Below are positions 25,243-32,425 of a stretch of 64,000 bases of DNA, in pieces. The stretch spans positions 1 through 64,000 of the forward strand of contig JANNCV010000020.1 of assembly GCA_031386985.1 (NCBI GenBank), read 5' to 3'. The stretch is from JANJUB01 sp031386985. GTDB lineage: Bacteria; Armatimonadota; Fimbriimonadia; Fimbriimonadales; Fimbriimonadaceae. The notes beneath the pieces are model-generated. The model was not told the origin of the DNA, searched no databases, and was given only the letters and a program-made list of their open reading frames with translations. Each line of letters opens with the position of its first letter. Position 1 is the stretch's first letter. The position numbers and the translations under genes are program-made.

Positions 25243-25806
25243 TTAGATTTCTTTAGGTGTTTTTACGGGCTTTTGATAAGCCGCTCCAATAACCCGCCAT
25301 TCGCCCCCAATTCCGCTTTGGTCGTAGCGCTTCTGAAGGTTGACAAAGAAGTTTGTCAACTCCTGCATACACGCAATTCGGTCGTCTCGATCTCGAAAGG
25401 CGATGGTCAGGTCCTGGATGAACACGGGCGTTCCTTCGGGGCGCTTGGCAACCTCGCTCAGGCACTCGTTCGCAACGAACGTTAGCTTCGAGCTGGAAGA
25501 TTCGGATTCAGTTGCTTTCGGGGCTAGTTCTCCGAGTGCCTCCAAGCCGATCACGTACGATCTCGCTTTGGCGGCAAATATTCGCTCTTGCATTCCGCCC
25601 GCCCGCCTAGCCTCAACGAACTCAATCAAACCCAGCTTTTCGAGTTCGCGAACGTGGTAGTTTACGACCTGACGCTTTAAGTTCAGCTTGCGTGCGATCG
25701 AGGAGCCTGAGCTCGGTTGGCGCAGCTCTTTCAGAAGGAGACTTCGAAGAGGATTCACAAGAGCCGCCGAGCCCTCCGGAGACGAAACAATCATGACATC
25801 AAGCAT
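25243..25806 (-). CDS. ArsR-type winged-helix transcriptional regulator
   Basis: 187-residue DNA-binding regulator. Residues about 20-85 form an ArsR-like winged helix: LLLKELRQPSSGSSIARKLNLKRQVVNYHVRELEKLGLIEFVEARRAGGMQERIFAA, with the recognition helix around RQVVNYHVREL. No obvious cysteine metal-binding motif. The C-terminal 100 residues are an unassigned effector or dimerisation domain. A perfect palindrome at 25827-25844 overlaps its probable promoter, and a near-identical one lies inside the gene at 25339-25360, suggesting autoregulation. An internal ATG at codon 5 is an alternative start. Confidence 0.82.
   Translation of the reverse strand: MLDVMIVSSPEGSAALVNPLRSLLLKELRQPSSGSSIARKLNLKRQVVNYHVRELEKLGLIEFVEARRAGGMQERIFAAKARSYVIGLEALGELAPKATESESSSSKLTFVANECLSEVAKRPEGTPVFIQDLTIAFRDRDDRIACMQELTNFFVNLQKRYDQSGIGGEWRVIGAAYQKPVKTPKEI
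25339..25360. promoter_or_regulatory. Intragenic palindrome matching the ArsR operator
   Basis: GTTGACAAA (25339-25347) and TTTGTCAAC (25352-25360) are perfect 9-base arms around a 4-base centre. The core TGACAAA-N4-TTTGTCA is the same as that upstream of the regulator gene. It encodes part of LTNFFVN in the regulator, so coding constraint alone could explain it, but the shared core and spacing favour a second binding site. Confidence 0.4.
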
Positions 25807-25826
25807 AGCGATGCGAAATTACTCGA

Positions 25827-25844
25827 TGACAAATAGATTTGTCA
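25827..25844. promoter_or_regulatory. Palindromic operator overlapping the -35 box of the ArsR-type gene
   Basis: TGACAAA (25827-25833) and TTTGTCA (25838-25844) with centre TAGA; the arms extend to TGACAAAT/ATTTGTCA around AG. On the minus strand the palindrome contains a consensus -35 TTGACA, followed after 18 bases by TAATTT as -10, nine bases before the regulator start. A protein bound here would block its own promoter. Confidence 0.65.
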
Positions 25845-25865
25845 ATAGCGATTGCTTAAGAAACT

Positions 25866-26891
25866 TTATCGTGCAGCCGCCAGCAACGCTTCTGCCAGCG
25901 CAACGGGACTGTGCTGTCCGCTCGTGTTCGTTAAGACAACGACAACTCGCTTGCCGTCCCGATCAATCACCATCGCCGTTCGGCACCCTTGCTGGGCTCC
26001 GGAGTGCGATACAAAACCGGCATTGCCGATAGCAAATCCAAGCCCGTAGGCTGTGGGCGAACCATCTTTAAGCTTCGTTGGAGTCCATAACTCGTTCAAC
26101 GAGGCGGCGCTGACAATTTTGCCCGCCAGCAGATTCGACCCAAAATTAGCAAGGCCCACGGCGGTCGCTTCCATGCCACCACCGGCATACTTCCACGAGT
26201 TGTCCTCTCGCGGTCCGGCCTGCCTCAAGGCACCGCAAGTGTAGCTAAAAACTTCGCTCCGATTGGGCTTTTTGTCCGAAAGAAGTTCGCAATCTAGCGC
26301 ACCCTTCCCGGCAAAAGTAAAGACATTCGCGCGCATGTAGTCGGTAAACGACTTCTTTGTCACGTGCTCCATCGCCGCGGCCAGGATGGTGAACGCATGA
26401 GTGCTGTATTGATACTTCGTTCCCGGTTCGTTCACAAGAGGATCGTTAACAAACAAGGGCAGGGCATCAGTTGCTCGGGCAAAGAGCTTCGTCGAACGCC
26501 CGGTTGGATCAGGACCGACTGGTTTGTAATGTCGCACCCCCGCCGTGTGCGACAAGAGCTGACGAAGGGTCACATTGGGCCGATCCGCCGGCCACATGCC
26601 GACATAAGAGCGAATGCCGGCATCTAGGCTTAGTTTTTTCTGCTCAATCAGCTTCATCACCCCCACCGATGCCACGGATTTACTGATCGAGCCGAGCCGA
26701 ATAAGGGTGTCCGATTTGACGGGTTGCTTCTTGCGTTCATCACAGTAACCCGCTTGATTCGAATAAATGACCCTGTTCCCTTCGAGAATTGCCACTGAAA
26801 CACCCGCCACGAGCCCCTTGGCATAAAAAGCATCGAGGAGCGAGTCCAGCTTGGACTGGCTCGTGATCAGACCGGCGATCAGAGTCAACAT
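25866..26891 (-). CDS. Secreted serine hydrolase of the beta-lactamase/penicillin-binding class C family
   Basis: 341 residues. The nucleophile motif SISK (SxxK) occurs in RLGSISKSVASVGVMKL, a Tyr motif in YQYSTHAFTILAAAMEHV in the YxN position (here YST), and HSG in VSHSGAQQGCR in the KTG-like position. The short N-terminal hydrophobic stretch MLTLIAGLIT suggests export. The start at 26891 is supported by TATGGT ending six bases upstream (leaderless type); a TTG at 26918 is less likely. Family members are esterases or peptidases as often as beta-lactamases, so no resistance role is claimed. Confidence 0.82.
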   Translation of the reverse strand: MLTLIAGLITSQSKLDSLLDAFYAKGLVAGVSVAILEGNRVIYSNQAGYCDERKKQPVKSDTLIRLGSISKSVASVGVMKLIEQKKLSLDAGIRSYVGMWPADRPNVTLRQLLSHTAGVRHYKPVGPDPTGRSTKLFARATDALPLFVNDPLVNEPGTKYQYSTHAFTILAAAMEHVTKKSFTDYMRANVFTFAGKGALDCELLSDKKPNRSEVFSYTCGALRQAGPREDNSWKYAGGGMEATAVGLANFGSNLLAGKIVSAASLNELWTPTKLKDGSPTAYGLGFAIGNAGFVSHSGAQQGCRTAMVIDRDGKRVVVVLTNTSGQHSPVALAEALLAAAR

Positions 26892-26905
26892 GCCCCAACC
26901 ATACC

Positions 26906-26949
26906 CAAAAACTGCCAATCCCTTTGACTAATTAGGCCAAAGGGATTGG
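26906..26949 (-). terminator. Rho-independent terminator after the PKD-domain gene
   Basis: Perfect 12-bp stem: CCAATCCCTTTG (26915-26926) and CAAAGGGATTGG (26938-26949), loop 11. On the minus strand it is followed by CAG and TTTTT (complement of 26907-26911). It ends transcription from the minus-strand gene at 26974-27933 just before the next promoter. Confidence 0.85.
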
Positions 26950-26973
26950 TTGGATAGCGCCAGTCATGCAAAG

Positions 26974-27933
26974 TTACGGATTAACTTTGACTTTGATCGT
27001 TTTCACAACAGCTTTCTTTGCTCCGTATGCATCACTAATGGTGAGCGTTACGGTGTAATCGCCGGGCGCCCGGAATTTTCGCTTGATGACTTGGCCTTCC
27101 GCATCGGATTGAATACCGTCCTTCTCGTTGAAATCCCATGAGTATTTCAAGATCGAAGAACCACCGAATCCATTCCCGATGAACTCAACTTCATCGCCCA
27201 GCGCGAGGTTCATATCTTGTCTTGGGCTCACATCGCCCGTGATAGGTGTGGTGTCGTTGACAACTTTTACATCGCCAACATAGAACGTAGCAGTTGCATC
27301 GCCAGAAAAAGCAAGCCCGGAGACTTGTTTGTTCGTTCTTTCAAAACCATTGATAGAAGCCAGAGGGATCGCAACGGCGCGCCAGTTGTCGGCTTGGCGA
27401 ACAGAAACGAACGCTTCGCTCTTCTTGCCATCGCTCGTCGAAATGATCACACGAACCGTCGAGAGCTGAACATCGGATGTTAGAGCCGTTGGAGCCGCCG
27501 GGGCTCCTGCGCCACCGCCGCCCTTGCGACCACCCTCGTCAAATCCACCGATTCCACCTCCACCCGCAGCTGCGCCGCCTGCTGCTGGGCCACCTCCGGC
27601 CGGCTTGCCGCCACCGGCGCCGCCCAGCGTGAGGCCGGAACCGGCAATTCGATATGAGAATCGAAGCAAATTGTTCTTATCGCCAAAAGCTGAGCCAAGG
27701 TCAATCGGAGTTTTCAAATTAATGATTCCGCCTTGGAAGTAGTTCCGAGTCGAGACTCGAAGCGAGTATGTGCCTTCGAAGGCCATATCATTGGCTTGGC
27801 TGATGGTGCCGCTTCCCCAGCCACTGAGGCTGATGCCTTGATCGGCGGTAGAGCGGGTAGGAGCGTAGATTGATTGAGCCGAAGCTCCCGCCACGGCGAC
27901 CAATCCAAGGAGAATAAATCCAACTTTTTTCAT
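26974..27933 (-). CDS. Secreted PKD-domain protein with Gly/Ala-rich linker
   Basis: 319 residues. A signal peptide (MKKVGFILLGLVAVAGASAQ) leads into a beta-sandwich-like domain (carbohydrate-binding-like, about residues 30-100), a low-complexity Gly/Ala/Pro linker (about 105-150), the second half of the sandwich, and a C-terminal PKD domain (YSWDFNEKDGIQSDAEG...YTVTLTISDAYGAKKAVVKTIKVKV). The linker appears inserted within the first domain, which is unusual. Probably an extracellular or cell-surface binding protein. It lies 22 bases downstream of ymdB with a terminator after it. Confidence 0.7.
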   Translation of the reverse strand: MKKVGFILLGLVAVAGASAQSIYAPTRSTADQGISLSGWGSGTISQANDMAFEGTYSLRVSTRNYFQGGIINLKTPIDLGSAFGDKNNLLRFSYRIAGSGLTLGGAGGGKPAGGGPAAGGAAAGGGGIGGFDEGGRKGGGGAGAPAAPTALTSDVQLSTVRVIISTSDGKKSEAFVSVRQADNWRAVAIPLASINGFERTNKQVSGLAFSGDATATFYVGDVKVVNDTTPITGDVSPRQDMNLALGDEVEFIGNGFGGSSILKYSWDFNEKDGIQSDAEGQVIKRKFRAPGDYTVTLTISDAYGAKKAVVKTIKVKVNP

Positions 27934-27955
27934 AACTAATATTCCAGACGTTTTT

Positions 27956-28732
27956 TCACCGCAATCTGATACGGCGAATGTCGCTTGCGCGGCCCGTATC
28001 TTTTGAAACAGTGATAACTACCCCCGATAATACACCAGGTTCGTCCGCAACTTCAAACCTTGAGGGCATTTGAGTGAGAAATCTTTGCAAAATGATGTCT
28101 TTTCTCATGCCCAGCACGCTGTTTTGCGGGCCGCACATGCCAACATCGGTGATATAGGCGGTTCCGCCTGCCAAAACAGTCTCATCGGAAGTTTGCACGT
28201 GCGTGTGCGTTCCGACCACGGCGGTCGCCCTTCCATCCATGTAATATCCGAACGCGATCTTCTCGCTGGTGGCTTCGGCGTGAAAGTCTATGAAGACGTG
28301 CTTGGACATAATCTCCCCAAGGATCAGGTCAACTTCCCTAAACGGATCATCATATCCATCCATGTAAACCCGACCGCAAAGGTTGAGAACATGCAAGTCA
28401 ATCCCTTGTTTTGAAAGGACGCAATGCCCCCGCCCCGGCGCTTCGCTGGGCATATTTGCGGGCCTAATAATGGGCTTGTCTTTGTCTAAGTAGGGATAAA
28501 TCTCGCGCTTGTTAAAGGCATGATTTCCCAGAGTGATTGCGTCCACCTTCGCTTTAAACAGTTCCTCGGCGATGTCTGGGGTAATCCCCAAACCCGCCGC
28601 CGAATTCTCGCCGTTAGCGATGATAAACAGGGGGCTATGCTCGTTGATAAGCCCCGGGAGCTTGTCCAGAACCACCTTGCGCCCCGGCCGCCCAACGATA
28701 TCACCCAAGAAGAGAATTTTGTAATTCGGCAT
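27956..28732 (-). CDS. ymdB: YmdB family metallophosphoesterase
   Basis: 258 residues of the calcineurin-like phosphoesterase YmdB type (2',3'-cyclic-nucleotide phosphodiesterase in Bacillus). Metal-site motifs: LFLGDIVGRPGR, IANGENSAAGLGIT, DAITLGNHAFNKREI (GNH), DFHAEATSEKIAFGYYMDGRA and VVGTHTHVQTSDE. The family usually has GNH followed by an aromatic-Asp; here it is AFN. It probably shares a transcript with the PKD gene downstream. Confidence 0.93.
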   Translation of the reverse strand: MPNYKILFLGDIVGRPGRKVVLDKLPGLINEHSPLFIIANGENSAAGLGITPDIAEELFKAKVDAITLGNHAFNKREIYPYLDKDKPIIRPANMPSEAPGRGHCVLSKQGIDLHVLNLCGRVYMDGYDDPFREVDLILGEIMSKHVFIDFHAEATSEKIAFGYYMDGRATAVVGTHTHVQTSDETVLAGGTAYITDVGMCGPQNSVLGMRKDIILQRFLTQMPSRFEVADEPGVLSGVVITVSKDTGRASDIRRIRLR

Positions 28733-28794
28733 TCAGACCGCTAATTGTGGGTGAGCTAAGGCTAATCCTGCCCAGTGAGGGCTAAAATCAACGC

Positions 28795-29724
28795 ATGATG
28801 TTGTTCGTTCCCGCTTTGCTCCTAGCCACTCATCTTGCCGCCCCGGTGAAGGTTATCATTTTGGCGGGGCAATCTAATATGGAGGGGCACGCGGTTGTTG
28901 ATCTCGTCGGCAAAGACTATAACGAGGGCAAGGGCACCTTACAAAGCCTGTTGCTAGACCCCGAGAAAGCCGCTGCTGTTAAACATCTCCGTCATTCCTA
29001 CGGGCGTTGGGCGGTTCGGGACGATGTCTTTGTTCGCTACCAACGCGAGGATCAGCCCTTGCTGGCGGGGCCGCTTGCATTGGGCTTTTCGGTATATGGC
29101 GATCCGCATCACTTTGGGCCGGAACTGCAGTTCGGGCACGTTGTGGGAGCCCACATTGAGGAGCCCGTTCTCCTCGTGAAAACCGCCTGGGGCGGCAAGA
29201 GCCTGTACGCAGATTTCCGGCCGCCATCGTCAGGAGGCGAGGTTGGCAAGTATTACACGCTCATGGTTTCGCAGGTGCGGGAGGCAATAGCGAACCTGGG
29301 CACCGACTTTCCCGAGCTCAAAGGTCGCAAAACTGAACTCGCCGGCTTCGTTTGGTATCAAGGCTGGAACGATGGCGTTGACCCGAAAAACGCGATTCCC
29401 GAATACGAGAACAACCTTGTGAACCTCATCAAAGATGTTCGAACAGAGTTCAAAAAACCAAAGCTACCCGTGGTTGTAGGCGAACTCACCGGCCCCTGGG
29501 TGCAAGCTCCGCCCGAATGGGAGAAGCTACGCCAGGCCCAATCTGCCGCTACGATGCGGCCGGAGTTCAAGGGAAATGGCACGTTCGTCCCAACCCGCGA
29601 TTTCGTGCGCCGCCCCGAAGACTCCCCCAATCCCGGCCACGGTCATCACGAGTTTGGCAACGCCGAGACGATTTTCCTAGTTGGCGATGCGCTGGGAAAG
29701 GGTCTTTTGAGGTTGATGAAATAG
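28795..29724 (+). CDS. Secreted sialate O-acetylesterase-like carbohydrate esterase
   Basis: 309 residues, with signal peptide MMLFVPALLLATHLAA. The SGNH-type nucleophile motif VIILAGQSNMEGH is diagnostic of the sialate O-acetylesterase/CE6 domain; ELQFGHVVGA, KTAWGGKSLYADFRPP, FVWYQGWNDGVD and a late GHGHHEFGNAE His are consistent with the triad. It probably removes acetyl groups from extracellular polysaccharide. TAAAAT ends six bases before the ATG, so the mRNA is probably leaderless. Confidence 0.85.
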   Translation: MMLFVPALLLATHLAAPVKVIILAGQSNMEGHAVVDLVGKDYNEGKGTLQSLLLDPEKAAAVKHLRHSYGRWAVRDDVFVRYQREDQPLLAGPLALGFSVYGDPHHFGPELQFGHVVGAHIEEPVLLVKTAWGGKSLYADFRPPSSGGEVGKYYTLMVSQVREAIANLGTDFPELKGRKTELAGFVWYQGWNDGVDPKNAIPEYENNLVNLIKDVRTEFKKPKLPVVVGELTGPWVQAPPEWEKLRQAQSAATMRPEFKGNGTFVPTRDFVRRPEDSPNPGHGHHEFGNAETIFLVGDALGKGLLRLMK

Positions 29725-30075
29725 GCTTGAAAACCGTCTACAAATTTGCGGTTCTCCACGACGTCCCGGTTGATCCGCCACGGGGTGCCTCATTATAGGC
29801 TCCTTGAGCGAGAGCACGAGGCTCGAACGTAACCCAGTCAGAGTCCCTGGGAAGACGATTCCCAGGGCCAACGGCCCGGCTCATACCAGCCAGGGGCAAC
29901 GCCCCTGGGGTGGCAACAATTCGAGAAGGGCTGAAGGCCCGAACCAGTTTGATCACCTCGGCTTGATGCGACAAAGAATTATGTCGGGCCTTCAGCCCTT
30001 TTGGGTTCTGGGTTTCTCTAGGGGCAGACCGCCCCCTGGCCGGTATGGGGGCGCACCTTTGGTGCTACAGGAGGG
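29725..30075. repeat. Non-coding cluster of nested palindromes (REP/BIME-like)
   Basis: No gene seen. The region holds successive inverted repeats: CCCTGGGAA/TTCCCAGGG (29845-29853, 29859-29867), GGGCC/GGCCC (29865-29877), CCAGGGGC/GCCCCTGG (29890-29897, 29901-29908), and a perfect 17-bp pair AAGGGCTGAAGGCCCGA (29926-29942) with its complement at 29984-30000. A GC-rich AGGGGCAGACCGCCCCCTGG-like stretch follows at about 30019-30040. A 16-base piece of the last arm (TCGGGCCTTCAGCCCT) recurs at 32233-32248. This resembles intergenic palindromic elements dispersed in planctomycete and related genomes. Confidence 0.65.
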
Positions 30076-30639
30076 TTGGGTACAGGATTCCCTCTAAGCC
30101 CGTCTTTAGAGATTCTGAATCCGACATCAGCACGACTGAAGCCTCCGCACGAGCGGCTGAACCGGACAGAAGAGCGACTGAACCGGGCGGACGAGCCGCT
30201 GAACCCCAATTACGAGGCACTGAACCCGGCAGACGAGCGACTGAGGCCGACAGACGAGCCGCTGAGGTGGCCTCAGTCACATGTATTGCCGCCTCAGTCC
30301 CAAATCTTTCCGCCTCAGCCACGATTCTTTCGCCCTCAATCCCTCACCCTCCAACCCCAACGCAAAATCCGTGAACTTCAATTCCAAAACATTTTCTTGC
30401 AAAAATGCGTACTTCAAGCGCAAGGGTGTGATATGATGGTGGAGAGGCAACTCAACCATACGAACACCGAGCAAGTCGTAGCAACTCTGCCTCCGGGAAC
30501 GCTGAGTTTCTCAACAAATGCAGGGCTGACAGTTCCGGGTTCGACCATGGGATTCAAGGTTTATGTCAAGCTGACAACCGGGAATGAGAAAGGAAGCAAC
30601 GCCATAACCGTAACCCACACAGACGACGGCCCTCCGTAG
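30076..30639 (+). CDS. Doubtful reading frame made of heptad repeats with a conserved-looking C-terminus
   Basis: 187 codons, not recognised. Residues about 20-65 are heptads of the type ERLNRxx/EPLNPxx and about 66-95 heptads starting PQS or PPQ, both arising from 21-bp DNA repeats; other frames are open across the array as well, so coding is uncertain. The last 67 residues (from ATG 30433) look more like protein: LPPGTLSFSTNAGLTVPGSTMGFKVYVKLTTGNEKGSNAITVTH. The real gene may be only this short piece, or it may be a remnant. It lies 20 bases upstream of the large repeat protein. Confidence 0.3.
   Translation: MGTGFPLSPSLEILNPTSARLKPPHERLNRTEERLNRADEPLNPNYEALNPADERLRPTDEPLRWPQSHVLPPQSQIFPPQPRFFRPQSLTLQPQRKIRELQFQNIFLQKCVLQAQGCDMMVERQLNHTNTEQVVATLPPGTLSFSTNAGLTVPGSTMGFKVYVKLTTGNEKGSNAITVTHTDDGPP
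30130..30354. repeat. Two adjoining 21-bp tandem repeat arrays
   Basis: Array one, 30130-30270: about 6.7 copies of a 21-mer with core GAGCGACTGAACCsGGCrGAC (for example 30151-30171, 30172-30192, 30193-30213, 30214-30234, 30235-30255). Array two, 30271-30354: four copies of a different 21-mer beginning CCTCAGTC (30271, 30292, 30313, 30334). Both have a period of exactly 21 bases and join without a break, so the heptad phase is kept. Confidence 0.75.
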
Positions 30640-30659
30640 GGGGAGTATTAACCCAAAAA

Positions 30660-32225
30660 ATGTCAACTTCACGCATCATTGTCTCCTCTGTTCTAGCAGT
30701 CTTTTTGCCGATATTAGCTAGTGCTCAATGGGCAGTGATCCCCTTACACCCGGCAGGAGCGACTAACTCGTGGGCTAGTTGCGTCAATGCTGGTTCGCAA
30801 GTCGGCTTTGCCATGGTAAACGGAGTGCAGCGAGCGAGCCTATGGACAGGGGCAGCGTCGTCGTGGGTTGACCTACATCCGATTGGTGCCCAATCATCTC
30901 AGCTCTCTGGCACGGAAGGAGGGCAGCAAGTAGGATATGTGACATTCCCGGGCGGACAGTCGCGCGCAAGCCTGTGGGCAGGCTCCGCTTCCTCATGGCT
31001 TGATCTGTCGCCGAGTGGAGCAACGGTATCCGGGGCGAACGGCGTGAGCAGCGGACAGCAGGTTGGCTATGCCGTCGTTGACGGTAGGTGGCGAGCAAGT
31101 CTCTGGAGCGGCTCGGCCGCTTCGTGGGTGGACCTAAGCCCGATTGGGACGACAGAGACTTCGATTGCGCTCGCCGTGAGCGGCGGCCAGCAGGTCGGAA
31201 ACGCCTTCGTGGCGGGTATCGGTCAGGCCAGCTTATGGACTGGTAATGCCGCTTCGTGGGTGAGCCTGCACCCGGCTGGTTCGACTGAATCAAGGGCTTA
31301 CGGAGTTGACGGCATTCAGCAGGTTGGCGTCGCCGTAGTGGGAGGCACCGAGCACGCGAGCCTGTGGAGTGGGACTGCTGGTTCTTGGATAGACCTTCAT
31401 CCTGTTGGCGCCACATGGTCTTATGCGTATGGCGTAAGCGGCGGAATACAGGCGGGTGAGGCAAGATTTAGCGGGAAGCGTCATGCTGGCCTATGGAACG
31501 GCACGGCATCTTCATGGGAAGACCTCCACCTGTACCTACCCGGTCACCTCGAATCATTTGCATCAAGTATCGCTCGAGATCTGTTGGGCACGTACGTTGT
31601 CGGCGTTGCGTCCAAGCCAACAAACCCTAACGGGGAGGCGGTTATGTGGGTGCGACCAGCACCAGGTAACTTCATGCTCATCCTAAACAAGTCAAGCGTT
31701 GCCGGTCAAAACTCGGTTCTAGGGACTATTCTCATGGGGGACGCGAAGGCGACAGACACGGTTCTTAGCACCTATGACAACAGTTCGTTGGTTACGACGC
31801 CGCCGACCGTAACAGTTCTAGCCAATCAGTTTTCGCGAAATTTTCAGATCAGGGTTACTGCGATTACCGGAACTGTTTTAACTACGATCTACGCAAAACT
31901 TGGGGGTATCGTTCGCTCTCAATCTCTGACCCTTACCCCTTTGATTCCAACCGCCGTGGTATGTACGCCAAACCCGGTGACGGGTGGACAGCCAACTTCG
32001 TGTCGAGTTGTGATCAACGGCGTGGCGGGACCGGGAGGGCGTTTGATCGCAACGTTCGATAACTCGATCTACGCCACTACGCCAAGCACGGTTACGGTTC
32101 CGGCGGGGGCGACCGATGTCACTTTCCCCATCACAACCCTGCCCGTGACCTCAATCAAAACCGTAACCGTAACCGCCCGAGTCTCAGCGGGCGAGAAGAC
32201 GGGGACTTTTCGGATCAACCCGTAG
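30660..32225 (+). CDS. Large secreted protein with seven ~43-residue repeats and Ig-like C-terminal domains
   Basis: 521 residues. A signal peptide (residues 1-22, ending ASAQ) precedes about seven tandem repeats of roughly 43 residues, each of the type 'SWVDLHPAGATxSxAxGVSGGQQVGYAxVxGxxRASLWSGxA'. The regular Trp, Gly-Gly-Gln-Gln-Val-Gly and SLW positions suggest one blade per repeat of a beta-propeller (HAF-like repeats). From about residue 335 two immunoglobulin-like all-beta domains follow (FMLILNKSSVAGQNSV... and TAVVCTPNPVTGGQPTSC...), each ending in a VTVxARVSAG-like strand. No sorting signal at the C-terminus. TATTAA lies eight bases before the ATG. Probably extracellular; target unknown. 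Confidence 0.75.
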   Translation: MSTSRIIVSSVLAVFLPILASAQWAVIPLHPAGATNSWASCVNAGSQVGFAMVNGVQRASLWTGAASSWVDLHPIGAQSSQLSGTEGGQQVGYVTFPGGQSRASLWAGSASSWLDLSPSGATVSGANGVSSGQQVGYAVVDGRWRASLWSGSAASWVDLSPIGTTETSIALAVSGGQQVGNAFVAGIGQASLWTGNAASWVSLHPAGSTESRAYGVDGIQQVGVAVVGGTEHASLWSGTAGSWIDLHPVGATWSYAYGVSGGIQAGEARFSGKRHAGLWNGTASSWEDLHLYLPGHLESFASSIARDLLGTYVVGVASKPTNPNGEAVMWVRPAPGNFMLILNKSSVAGQNSVLGTILMGDAKATDTVLSTYDNSSLVTTPPTVTVLANQFSRNFQIRVTAITGTVLTTIYAKLGGIVRSQSLTLTPLIPTAVVCTPNPVTGGQPTSCRVVINGVAGPGGRLIATFDNSIYATTPSTVTVPAGATDVTFPITTLPVTSIKTVTVTARVSAGEKTGTFRINP

Positions 32226-32425
32226 GCTGGTGTCGGGCCTTCAGCCCTCTTGCGTTTGGCGGGCCGACCCAGGCCTACGCTTCGCTCCGACCTGGGCTGG
32301 TATCGGGCCGCGCCTTCAGCGCTTGCGAATTTCGGATTAACCCGTACCCGCGCTTTTCGGGTCGTTCAAAAACTGCGCAGGTACGATGCAACCTGCGGCC
32401 ACACCGTGTTTCGTTGCCGAACAAA
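32226..32425. repeat. Intergenic palindromic sequence sharing arms with the 29.9 kb element
   Basis: TCGGGCCTTCAGCCCT at 32233-32248 is identical to part of the arm at 29984-29999. A degenerate second copy (TATCGGGCC...CCTTCAGCGCT) lies at about 32301-32323, and CCCAGG/CCTGGG (32268-32273, 32291-32296) forms another inverted pair. No gene seen. It sits between the convergent repeat-protein gene and gyrB. Confidence 0.55.

Noticed and set aside
25866..26891. Antibiotic resistance beta-lactamase
   Set aside because: The SxxK and HSG motifs fit the broad serine hydrolase family, but the YxN motif is altered and most members are esterases or peptidases.
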